DNA of 40,992 nucleotides from Candidatus Hydrogenedentes bacterium ADurb.Bin170 (lineage in GTDB: Bacteria > Hydrogenedentota > Hydrogenedentia > Hydrogenedentales > CAITNO01): contig MWCY01000027.1 of assembly GCA_002070275.1 (NCBI GenBank), forward strand, positions 1-40,992. The letters run 5' to 3'. The translations under genes were made by a program, and so were the position numbers. The notes beneath the pieces were generated by a model, which did not search any database, had not been told where the DNA came from, and worked only from the letters and a program-made list of their open reading frames with translations. Shown in pieces: positions 16,921 through 24,309 of this stretch (positions are counted from its first letter, which is position 1; the number at the start of each line of letters is the position of its first letter).

Positions 16921-17307
16921 ATGGCGCTCAGCAAAAAAGATCTTGAAAAATTTAAAAAGTTGCTTCTTGCCGAGAAAGAACGTTTAATTGCCAGCATTTC
17001 CGCTGCCGAGCATATTTCCCGAACAGAGGCTGAAGGCGACCACGGTCAGGAAATATCTGATTATGCGGAAATTGGCACTGATAATTTTTTTCTGGAAACG
17101 ACACTGTCCATCGCCAGCAATGAATCGGTACGCTTGCGCGAAGTGCTGGACGCATTGCAGCGAATAGAAGACAACAAATACGGAATTTGTGAAGGCATAG
17201 GAAAACCTATCCCGAAAAAACGGCTGGAAGCGATCCCTTACGCCCGGTATTGCATTGAATACCAGGAGCAGATCGAAAACGAGAGTGCTACGCATCGGTA
17301 CCGTTAG
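16921..17307 (+). CDS. DksA/TraR-family regulator with incomplete zinc finger
   Basis: 128 residues. An N-terminal coiled coil (about 1-85: KKDLEKFKKLLLAEKERL and a second helix SVRLREVLDALQRIEDN) is followed by the family C-terminal element YGICEGIGKPIPKKRLEAIP. DksA-family proteins insert the coiled coil into the secondary channel of RNA polymerase. The usual four-Cys finger is C-x2-C-x17-C-x2-C; here only Cys90 and Cys111 remain, the partners being Ile93 and Tyr114, so zinc binding as in E. coli DksA is unlikely. The coil tip reads SDYAEIGTD, without the exact DxxDxA. The ATG has AGGAGG (16907-16912) eight bases upstream, one of the best SDs in the window. It is followed after 104 bases by lepB. 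Confidence 0.85.
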   Translation: MALSKKDLEKFKKLLLAEKERLIASISAAEHISRTEAEGDHGQEISDYAEIGTDNFFLETTLSIASNESVRLREVLDALQRIEDNKYGICEGIGKPIPKKRLEAIPYARYCIEYQEQIENESATHRYR

Positions 17308-17411
17308 TCACTATCCGATGCCTTCTTTTTTCATAACAGCCATTCCGGCAGAAATTAACTGATGCGACTGGTTTAACAGAATTTCTGTTGCCTGTAAGAA
17401 TACGATTTCTT

Positions 17412-18806
17412 ATGTCACAAAAAAATAAAAACAGAGACATTTCTGCCGATGAGCAGATTTCCCCTCTGATCCCTGCCTATGCAGCCTATATTGCCGCTTT
17501 TTTGTTTGTGGCGGGCATAGTGTCCATGTATTTTCTCGGACGCAACGGACAGGACTCTTTTACCTGGAAAAACTATCTGGCCATCGCCCTTACCGTCTGC
17601 AGTGCTGTGCTGTGGTTTATAAGCGGTATGGATCGGACACAGGTTCTTGACTGGTTTCGCAGCGGGTTCATTGCCTTGTTCCTCGCTTTAACTATCCGCT
17701 GGGCAATAGCAGAACCGTACAGAATTCCTTCGGGCTCCATGGAAACAACACTGCATGGCGATCCTCGCTTCGGTCGTGGTGACCGCGTCTTTGTGAATAA
17801 ATGGATTTATGGACTGCGGTATCCCTTTTTAAACAAGCGAATCTGGCAGGGTAAAATGCCGGAGCGCTGGGACATTGTGGTTTTTAAGGCAGTCGAGCCT
17901 GATGCTGTGCATAAAACGCTGGTCAAACGTATTGTCGGGATGCCCGGCGAAGAAGTGCAAATTCGCAGTGGGCGTGTATACATCAACGGGACGCCTTTGA
18001 CCCTTCCTGAAAGTATCGGGCAGGAGATTTATTATACATCGCCTCTGGACGGTCCCTATGGCGTTCAGTCCTTACCACAATACTCACAAATTCCTGACGG
18101 GCACTATCTTCTTCTTGGGGACAACAGCGCACACAGCCGTGACGGTCGTTATTTCGGATGGGTACCCAATGAAAATATGGTGGGGCGCGTATCGTCTATC
18201 TGGTGGCCACCGCCCCGTTGGCGTGATTTTACGGGCTTTTCTCAGCAGCTTTGGTGGCGTGGCGGCATTACTGTGTTTTTGTTACTGGCTGTCTTGCGCC
18301 TTCTTGCCGGGCGAGTTTGTTCTGCAAAAAACGCCAATGGCCCCCGGGGACAGCGCTGTGTTATTTCTTTTTTGAGTTACGGGCTGCTTGTTCCGTTTTT
18401 ACTCAAAAGGATTATTACGTGGCGCCGCCCTGCTTCCGGAGAACTTGTACTGTTTAAAGTAAAAGATCCTCTTACAAAAAGTGATTTCTTGTTTCTAGGA
18501 CGTATTGCCGCTGTTGCGGGCGAGCGTGTTACTTTTGACAATGGGCGTTTGTGTATAAATGGTTCTTTGCCAGAATCAGGATATTTTGTAAACAAATCTT
18601 TCGAAACGGAAACAGGAAACATAAAATACGGCAGAATTAAATCCAAAGAGTTTTCCACTGTCCCGGAACATGCGTATTTTCTGCTTAGCGATGACAGTGC
18701 GCCGGGTGCCTGCGAGCATGACAGCCGGACACTGGGTTGGATTTCCGAAGATGCGATTGTTGGTAAAGCAGTCTTCTGCTGCTGCGGCGTTAAGCAGGCG
18801 GATTAA
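17412..18806 (+). CDS. lepB: Signal peptidase I with a second, degenerate S26 domain
   Basis: Leader peptidase that cleaves signal peptides at the outer face of the inner membrane. 464 residues from the ATG at 17412 (an in-frame TTG at 17388 is less likely). Two or three N-terminal helices (residues about 22-100) precede the active domain: YRIPSGSMETTL with nucleophile Ser109, RGDRVFVNKWIYGLRYP, LVKRIVGMPGEEV with general base Lys172, and LLLGDNSAHSRDGRYFGWV. After WWPPPRW come two more helices (about 283-301 and 317-333). Then a second copy follows: SGELVLFKVKD, LFLGRIAAVAGERVTF, YFLLSDDSAPGACEHDSRTLGWI. In this copy the Lys position is Gly363 and there is no SGSM box, so it should be inactive. 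First of the tight group lepB-hemW-aat-dtd (gaps 20, 17, 21 bases). Confidence 0.93.
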   Translation: MSQKNKNRDISADEQISPLIPAYAAYIAAFLFVAGIVSMYFLGRNGQDSFTWKNYLAIALTVCSAVLWFISGMDRTQVLDWFRSGFIALFLALTIRWAIAEPYRIPSGSMETTLHGDPRFGRGDRVFVNKWIYGLRYPFLNKRIWQGKMPERWDIVVFKAVEPDAVHKTLVKRIVGMPGEEVQIRSGRVYINGTPLTLPESIGQEIYYTSPLDGPYGVQSLPQYSQIPDGHYLLLGDNSAHSRDGRYFGWVPNENMVGRVSSIWWPPPRWRDFTGFSQQLWWRGGITVFLLLAVLRLLAGRVCSAKNANGPRGQRCVISFLSYGLLVPFLLKRIITWRRPASGELVLFKVKDPLTKSDFLFLGRIAAVAGERVTFDNGRLCINGSLPESGYFVNKSFETETGNIKYGRIKSKEFSTVPEHAYFLLSDDSAPGACEHDSRTLGWISEDAIVGKAVFCCCGVKQAD

Positions 18807-18826
18807 TCCAGCCACAGGGGTTTGTC

Positions 18827-19945
18827 ATGGCATCTTCCCCGCCTCTCGGAGTATACATTCATATTCCTTATTGCCGACGCATTTGCCGGTATTGTGATTT
18901 CGTTCATGAACCATGCCCTGCTTCGGTGCCTCACGATTTTATTGACTCTCTTGTCCATGAAATTATGACTTCTTCCTCAGGCGGTGTTGTGGACAGTGTT
19001 TTTTTAGGCGGAGGAACTCCATCGCTTCTGACGGCGAAAGACCTGCAATTTATTGTGGGTGCCCTTCATAAAAAATACGACATACAAAGCCCTGAATTCA
19101 CATTGGAAGCTAATCCTGATGATGTCACAACAGAGAAACTTAACTATTGGCAGGAGTATGGTATCAACAGGATCAGCCTGGGCGTGCAAAGTTTTTCCGA
19201 TGACACCTTGCGTTTTCTGGGCAGGCGACATACAGCAAAAACAGCGCTTGACGCTGCAGCAAAAATTGCAGAGACTTTTGAGAATTGGAATCTTGATCTG
19301 ATTTACGGAGCGCCTCCTCTAAGTTCCTGGAAAAAAACACTTGCAGCGGCTCTTTCTTTTGATCCTCCTCACATTGCAGCATACGCATTAGGGTATGTGC
19401 CAGGGACAGAACTAGGCGACTGCGGATTGAAGCCCTATGCAGATCTCACTGTCCTTCGGCAATACCGACGTGCGGAAGAAATGCTTTCTGCCTACAATCA
19501 TTATGAAATATCAAACTTTGCTAAAAAAGGCAAAGAGAGCCGTCATAATCTAAAGTACTGGCGCAATGAGGAACACGATGCCTATGGGCCGGGCGCTTAT
19601 TCGTTAAGGGGCAATCGTCGGCAGTGCAATATTCCTTTTGTAGAAAGTTATATTGTGGATCCTTTATATAAAGCTGAAGATCAAATTCTTTCTCCCCTGC
19701 AACTTAAACTGGAGACGATGATTCAGCACATGCGGCTAAAAGAAGGAATTACTGAAGCGTATTACTACAACCGTTTTCAGGAAAATATTGCAGACCAATT
19801 TGGTTCCATTTTAAACAGACTGATTGCGGACGGTCTCGTGCATCATAAAAACAATACCTATTTCCCGACAAGAAAAGGCTTTTATTTTAACGACACCCTC
19901 GGTCTGCAACTGGTGTCGAGATTTGAAAACATTATTGACGTATAA
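18827..19945 (+). CDS. hemW: HemW-like radical SAM protein (coproporphyrinogen III oxidase-like)
   Basis: 372 residues. The radical SAM cluster motif is C-x3-C-x2-C with Cys16, Cys20 and Cys23 in YCRRICRYCDF. Next are FLGGGTPSLL (SAM binding), FTLEANPDD, NRISLGVQSFSDDTLRFLGRRH and the conserved WNLDLIYGAP, then a HemN C-terminal domain including NLKYWRNEEHDAYGPGAYS. HemW is a heme chaperone that delivers heme to respiratory enzymes. It is told apart from HemN, the oxygen-independent oxidase, by the missing fourth Cys right after the cluster motif (HemN has CxxxCxxC followed by another Cys; here it is Phe after CD). The ATG at 18827 follows CAGGGG. Transcribed with lepB. Confidence 0.9.
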   Translation: MASSPPLGVYIHIPYCRRICRYCDFVHEPCPASVPHDFIDSLVHEIMTSSSGGVVDSVFLGGGTPSLLTAKDLQFIVGALHKKYDIQSPEFTLEANPDDVTTEKLNYWQEYGINRISLGVQSFSDDTLRFLGRRHTAKTALDAAAKIAETFENWNLDLIYGAPPLSSWKKTLAAALSFDPPHIAAYALGYVPGTELGDCGLKPYADLTVLRQYRRAEEMLSAYNHYEISNFAKKGKESRHNLKYWRNEEHDAYGPGAYSLRGNRRQCNIPFVESYIVDPLYKAEDQILSPLQLKLETMIQHMRLKEGITEAYYYNRFQENIADQFGSILNRLIADGLVHHKNNTYFPTRKGFYFNDTLGLQLVSRFENIIDV

Positions 19946-19962
19946 ATGGGCGGAGGCAGAGC

Positions 19963-20679
19963 ATGCCTATATACTTTCTGGATGATGACTCTCTCACCTT
20001 TCCGCCGGTCACACACACGCACAACGGGTTGCTTGCCGTAGGCGGAGATTTATCGCCGGGCAGACTTCTTGCCGCATATCAAAAGGGAATTTTCCCCTGG
20101 TACTCAGACGGTGAGCCTATCCTTTGGTGGAGTCCTGATGTGCGGATGGTGCTTTTCCCTGAGAATTTTCATTTATCCCGAAGTCTGCGCCGTTTCTGCC
20201 GTGCCACACCCTTTTCTTTTAGAATGGATACTGCATTCAGGCAGACAATTTCCTATTGTGCCGGTGCAGAGCGTTCGGGCGAAAATGGAACCTGGATTCA
20301 TCCGGAAATGATCGAAGCCTACTGCACCCTTCATGAAATGGGCTTTGCCCACTCTGTGGAGTGCTACCGGAATGGGAGTCTGGTCGGTGGTCTTTACGGT
20401 ATAAATCTAGGCAGTGCTTTTTTTGGCGAATCCATGTTTTCACTTGAAAAGAATGCATCAAAATTTGCTCTTGCCGTTTTGAGCGCTCAATGCAGGCTGT
20501 GGGGATTCAAGTTTATCGACTGCCAGATGTATACGCCCCACTTGGCTTCTCTGGGAGCAGTTGAAATGACTAAAGCAAAATTTCTTAAGATTCTTAAGGA
20601 AGCCTTAAAAGAAAAGAATAGAAAAGGAAAGTGGATTGCTGACGAGCAAATAATCTTGCAGGAGATTCTCAATCCATAA
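19963..20679 (+). CDS. aat: Leucyl/phenylalanyl-tRNA-protein transferase
   Basis: Transfers Leu or Phe from tRNA to proteins with N-terminal Lys or Arg, marking them for ClpS/ClpAP (N-degron pathway); cytoplasmic. 238 residues, the normal length. Signature motifs: GLLAVGGDLSPGRLLAAYQKGIFPW with YSDGEPILWWSPDVR, then RSGENGTWIHPEMIEAY, and GGLYGINLGSAFFGESMFS, then FIDCQMYTPHLASLGA. ATG at 19963 follows GGCGGAGGCAGAGC. Fourth base-tight neighbour pair: 17 bases after hemW and 21 before dtd, so it shares their transcript. Confidence 0.96.
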   Translation: MPIYFLDDDSLTFPPVTHTHNGLLAVGGDLSPGRLLAAYQKGIFPWYSDGEPILWWSPDVRMVLFPENFHLSRSLRRFCRATPFSFRMDTAFRQTISYCAGAERSGENGTWIHPEMIEAYCTLHEMGFAHSVECYRNGSLVGGLYGINLGSAFFGESMFSLEKNASKFALAVLSAQCRLWGFKFIDCQMYTPHLASLGAVEMTKAKFLKILKEALKEKNRKGKWIADEQIILQEILNP

Positions 20680-20700
20680 AAAGACTGTAAGGAAGACTTT

Positions 20701-21153
20701 ATGCGCGCCGTGATTCAGCGGGTGTCGGAAGCGTCTGTTTCCGTGGAGGGAAGATGTGTGGGCCGGATAGCATCCGGTCTCATGGTTCTGCTTGGTGTGG
20801 ACATAAGTGATGATGCAAAAGACGCGGAACTGATGGCTGAAAAAATTGCTTTCCTACGTGTTTTTAGCGATCCTGATGGAAAAATGAATGTAACGGTGCA
20901 GGATTCAGGCGGAAAAGTACTGCTGATCTCTCAATTTACCTTGCTCGGGGATTGCAGAAAAGGAAGGCGCCCTTCTTTCATTACAGCGGCACGTCCCGAA
21001 CAGGCTGTTCCGCTTCTGCAAAAAGTTAGGGAACTGCTGCTGAATAAATATGAAATACCTGTCGAGGAAGGCGTTTTCGGGGCGCACATGCAGGTGTCTC
21101 TGATAAACGACGGTCCGGTTACCCTCTTGATTGATACCAAAAAATACTTTTAA
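20701..21153 (+). CDS. dtd: D-aminoacyl-tRNA deacylase
   Basis: Hydrolyses D-aminoacyl-tRNA and Gly-tRNA(Ala), keeping D-amino acids out of translation. 150 residues, typical. The N-terminus [15 protein letters not shown], the motif [17 protein letters not shown] and the C-terminal [18 protein letters not shown] (with the Gly-cisPro element of the chiral pocket) are all intact. ATG at 20701 has AAGGA about seven bases upstream. It is the last gene of the lepB-hemW-aat-dtd group; no intrinsic terminator is visible between it and the oppositely oriented tRNA gene. Confidence 0.96.
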   Translation: MRAVIQRVSEASVSVEGRCVGRIASGLMVLLGVDISDDAKDAELMAEKIAFLRVFSDPDGKMNVTVQDSGGKVLLISQFTLLGDCRKGRRPSFITAARPEQAVPLLQKVRELLLNKYEIPVEEGVFGAHMQVSLINDGPVTLLIDTKKYF

Positions 21154-21255
21154 CCAGCTGCAAGAAAACGCATGTATGCACTCAGGCGGGTGCGAAATTC
21201 GAAAGTGGTTGAAGGGCACTGGGATAGAAGGCATGATCACAGGTGGGGATCAGGG

Positions 21256-21346
<91 letters not shown>

Positions 21347-21413
21347 GCTGGAAGGCATATTGTAGCAGAAAAAGAGAGAAGGAGTCATCGTGAGGGCATC
21401 GGTACTTAGTTTA

Positions 21414-21443
21414 TTGGTGTTTACATTGATAAAACCGTATAAT
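21414..21443 (+). promoter_or_regulatory. serC promoter
   Basis: TTGGTG (21414-21419), an 18-base spacer and a perfect TATAAT (21438-21443). The predicted start of transcription, near 21450, falls at the left end of a perfect 20-base palindrome. Confidence 0.65.
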
Positions 21444-21450
21444 ATGCCCC

Positions 21451-21470
21451 AGCGTTTGCATGCAAACGCT
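21451..21470. promoter_or_regulatory. Perfect 20-base palindrome at the serC transcription start
   Basis: AGCGTTTGCATGCAAACGCT is a perfect palindrome with no spacer, beginning eight bases after the serC -10 box. A perfect palindrome across +1 to +20 has the form of a repressor operator. As RNA it could also form a stem, but a zero-base loop makes that less favourable and no T tract follows. No regulator gene adjoins it. Confidence 0.6.
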
Positions 21471-21564
21471 CCCTTTTCCCTCCGGATGGAACTTCACAAC
21501 TCTGTTCCGGTTTCCTTCTTTTACCGCTTTTTTAGGCAACGCAACTGCTTCAAAAGGAGTTTTT

Positions 21565-22653
21565 ATGTCGACGCGCAACTATAATTTTTCTGCGGGTCCC
21601 GCCACACTTCCTCTTCCCGTTTTGGAACAAGCGAAAGAAGAATTCTTGTCATATCCCGGAGCCGGTGCTTCCATCATGGAGATCAGCCACCGTTCCAAAG
21701 TCTTTCTGAAAGTTCTGGAAGAGGCAAAAAATAATATTAAAGAACTGCTGGGCATGTCCGATGATTACTGTATTCTTTTCACACCGGGCGGTGCCACCAT
21801 GCAATTCAGCATGCTGGCCATGAATTTTTTGAATGGAAAAACAGCTGACTATCTGCATGTCGGCTCCTGGGCATCCAAGGCCATTGAATCGGCGAGCCGT
21901 TTCGGCACTGTCCGCAAGGCGTGGAGCGGTAAAGCAGAAAATTTTGTGCGCCTGCCCAAGGATTCTGAATTAGATCTGGATCCCAATGCGGCGTATGTTC
22001 ATTTTACGTCCAATGAAACAATCCAGGGAATTCAGTTTTTACAGGAACCGGATGTTAAAGGAAAAGACCTTTTCTGCGATGCCTCTTCTGACTTTTTGTG
22101 CAGGCCCACCGATATCAGTAAATACGCGCTGCTCTACGCAGGCGCCCAGAAAAATATCGGGCCTTCCGGCACAGCGGTTGTGATACTTCGAAAAGGTTTG
22201 TTGGATCGTGTCCCGGAAAACCTTCCGCCCCTGTTGGATTATAAAGTTCTTGCTGACAACGACTCACTTTATAACACGCCTTCAACTTTTACTATCTACA
22301 TGATTGGCCTTGTGAGCCGGTGGCTTCTTCAAACCGTTGGCGGTCTGGATAAAATGTTTGCTTTGAATCAAGAAAAAGCTGCATTGCTTTATGATACCAT
22401 CGACAAAAGTCAGGGTTACTATAAAGGGCACGCTGTTCCTGAAAACCGCTCGATTATGAATGTCGCTTTTAGACTGGGCTCCGAAGAACTGGAAAAGAAA
22501 TTTCTTGCCGAAGCGACAGCTGCCGGTTTGGATGGCTTAAAAGGGCACCGTTCAGTAGGCGGGTGCCGTGCTTCCATCTATAATGCGATGCCTGCGGAAG
22601 GCGTTCAGGCGCTTGTTGATTTTATGCTTGAATTTCAGCGCACCAATGGCTGA
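21565..22653 (+). CDS. serC: Phosphoserine aminotransferase
   Basis: PLP enzyme that makes 3-phosphoserine from 3-phosphohydroxypyruvate and glutamate (serine and pyridoxal pathways). 362 residues, standard length. Starts MSTRNYNFSAGPATLPLPVL; contains EISHRSKVFLKVLEEA, FTPGGATMQFSMLAMNF, and the PLP-binding Lys196 in YAGAQKNIGPSGTAVVI; ends with GHRSVGGCRASIYNAMP before a short helix. AAGGAG (21554-21559) is five bases before the ATG at 21565. An in-frame ATG at 21460 lies inside the upstream palindrome and would add 35 residues that do not resemble the family, so it is rejected. A minus-strand tRNA-Ser lies just upstream. serA and serB are not in the window. Confidence 0.96.
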   Translation: MSTRNYNFSAGPATLPLPVLEQAKEEFLSYPGAGASIMEISHRSKVFLKVLEEAKNNIKELLGMSDDYCILFTPGGATMQFSMLAMNFLNGKTADYLHVGSWASKAIESASRFGTVRKAWSGKAENFVRLPKDSELDLDPNAAYVHFTSNETIQGIQFLQEPDVKGKDLFCDASSDFLCRPTDISKYALLYAGAQKNIGPSGTAVVILRKGLLDRVPENLPPLLDYKVLADNDSLYNTPSTFTIYMIGLVSRWLLQTVGGLDKMFALNQEKAALLYDTIDKSQGYYKGHAVPENRSIMNVAFRLGSEELEKKFLAEATAAGLDGLKGHRSVGGCRASIYNAMPAEGVQALVDFMLEFQRTNG

Positions 22654-22672
22654 TTATTGGAAAGGTCTTGAT

Positions 22673-22703
22673 GCGGGATATTCATAGAACGCGGGTATCC
22701 CGC
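22673..22703 (+). other. Hairpin after serC
   Basis: GCGGGATA (22673-22680) and TATCCCGC (22696-22703) form a perfect 8-bp stem with a 15-base loop, 20 bases after the serC stop. No T tract follows. It may be a weak terminator or a 3' mRNA stem before the CoA-binding gene. Confidence 0.35.
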
Positions 22704-22770
22704 TCCTTCAACATAGTCCGATAAACGGCTTGCCTGTTGCTAAGGGGTCTGTACGCATTAGGAGAACACG

Positions 22771-23148
22771 ATGAAAAGTATAGCTATTGTAGGAGCGTCG
22801 TCCGATCGGAAGAAGTATGGAAACAAAGCTGTACGCGCTTTTGTAAAAGGTGGCTGGAAAGTGTTTCCGGTCAATAAGTCCGGTGGCACTATTGAAGGTC
22901 TTGATGTTTTTAAGAGCCTTGATGAGATTCAGGAAAAAATAGACCGTGTTTCCATGTACCTTCCCCCCTCACTGGGCATTGGGCTTCTTGAGGAAGTGGT
23001 GCGCAAAATGCCCTGCGAGTTCTACCTGAATCCCGGGTCAGAAAGTGAAGCATTGATTGCACAGGCAAAAGCGCTGGGGCTTCAACCGGTTCAGGCATGC
23101 AGCATTGTCAATATCGGGCTCCGTCCTGACATGTTTCCTGATGAATAA
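22771..23148 (+). CDS. CoA-binding domain protein (YccU type)
   Basis: 125 residues, a single Rossmann-like CoA_binding_2 domain related to the N-terminal domain of succinyl-CoA synthetase alpha. It begins SIAIVGASSDRKKYGNKAV (nucleotide-binding glycine turn), then WKVFPVNKSGGTIEGL, DRVSMYLPP and EFYLNPGSESEALIAQAKALG. The family member YccU is of unknown cellular role; binding of CoA or a nucleotide is likely but the function cannot be inferred here. ATG at 22771 has TAGGAG six bases upstream. It lies 45 bases before the second PP2C gene, so they may be co-transcribed. Confidence 0.88.
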   Translation: MKSIAIVGASSDRKKYGNKAVRAFVKGGWKVFPVNKSGGTIEGLDVFKSLDEIQEKIDRVSMYLPPSLGIGLLEEVVRKMPCEFYLNPGSESEALIAQAKALGLQPVQACSIVNIGLRPDMFPDE

Positions 23149-23193
23149 AACAAGGTCCGGTGCAGAGGGCAAAACCTGAAGAGTGAATGCGTC

Positions 23194-24135
23194 ATGCTGT
23201 TAGATATCGGTTGCGCTACGCATATAGGTTTGAAGAAAACCAAAAATGAAGACAGCTTCGGGATCTTTGACCCGAAAACTGCTGAAGTAAGCCTTTTTGG
23301 TGAAGGAACCCTTGCAGCTGTTGCCGATGGGTTGGGTGGGCATATTGGCGGCGATATCGCATCGAAACTTGCTGTGTCTATGTTGAAAGATGCATTGAAA
23401 AAGGAGGCGCCCCGGGACGAAGATCGCGGGTCGGAGCGTGAAGATGCACACTTTCTGGATGCCATCAAAGATGCCATTAAGCGCGCAAATGAAAGCATTC
23501 ACCAGACCAATAAAGATGTTATTCAGGGAAAGCGCCCCATGGGCACGACCTTATGTGCTGCCCTGCTCCGGCCCCATACTGCTTATGTTGCCAATGTGGG
23601 CGACTCAAGAGCAGAACTTTTCAGAGACGGTATTTTTGTGCGGCACACCGTGGATCACAGTTGGATTGATGAGCAGGTGCAGCAGGGCCGGATGACCCAA
23701 GAGGAAGCAGAAAAAGACAAAAGAAAAAATCTGCTTACCCGAAGCATCGGCACCCAGCCGTCCGTTGAAGTGGATACTTACCAATGGCCGATCAGAAATG
23801 GCGATCAGCTTCTTATCTCTACCGACGGTCTGCTGAATATGGTAAACGATGAGACACGCCAGCAGATACTTACTCTTGATCGTACGGCTCAAGAAAAAGT
23901 GGATATCCTCATCGAAAAAGCACTTGAAAACGGCGGGAAAGATAATGTGACGATTATTCTCGCTGTTGTCAATCCGCCAAAATCCAAACTTAGAAAGCAG
24001 CGGCGTAACGCATGGTTCAGAAAACATTCGGCTAACATTCGGCGAAAGATTGTCCTCTTTTTTTACAGTCTCCTTCTTATAACGTTGGGATATATAGCGG
24101 GCTATGTGCATGCCCGCTTCCTTTCCCTCTTTTGA
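23194..24135 (+). CDS. PP2C-family Ser/Thr protein phosphatase with C-terminal membrane anchor
   Basis: 313 residues. Catalytic core 1-270 with all PP2C motifs: LKKTKNEDSFG, VADGLGGHIGGDIAS, GKRPMGTTLCAALL, ANVGDSRAELFRDG, NLLTRSIG, LLISTDGLLNMVND and GGKDNVTIILA. A basic linker (SKLRKQRRNAWFRKHSANIRRK) leads to a membrane helix at about 285-308 (IVLFFYSLLLITLGYIAGYV), so the phosphatase should be tethered with its core in the cytoplasm. The ATG at 23194 has only a distant GAAGAG. It resembles the cytoplasmic PP2C at 15772, including the 'GLxNMVND' box, and may be a paralogue. No kinase gene is adjacent. Confidence 0.92.
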   Translation: MLLDIGCATHIGLKKTKNEDSFGIFDPKTAEVSLFGEGTLAAVADGLGGHIGGDIASKLAVSMLKDALKKEAPRDEDRGSEREDAHFLDAIKDAIKRANESIHQTNKDVIQGKRPMGTTLCAALLRPHTAYVANVGDSRAELFRDGIFVRHTVDHSWIDEQVQQGRMTQEEAEKDKRKNLLTRSIGTQPSVEVDTYQWPIRNGDQLLISTDGLLNMVNDETRQQILTLDRTAQEKVDILIEKALENGGKDNVTIILAVVNPPKSKLRKQRRNAWFRKHSANIRRKIVLFFYSLLLITLGYIAGYVHARFLSLF

Positions 24136-24198
24136 ATTCTCCTTAAGATTTCAGCCTAAATTCTATTCTTATAAAAATTCGCATCCCTTTTTTTTTCA

Positions 24199-24253
24199 TG
24201 TTATAATGGCAGTAACACATAAAAGTGCTAAAACTCTGTATCACGTCCAGAGT
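24199..24253 (+). promoter_or_regulatory. Extended -10 promoter and leader hairpin of the porin gene
   Basis: TG-T-TATAAT (24199-24207) is a perfect -10 box with the TGn extension and no good -35, as such promoters permit. In the leader, ACTCTG (24233-24238) pairs with CAGAGT (24248-24253) over a nine-base loop. The ATG follows at 24310. Confidence 0.6.
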
Positions 24254-24309
24254 TGCGAGTCATAAGGAAACAACTGGTTTTTATAAGTCAAAAAAAGGAG
24301 GAAGTTTTC

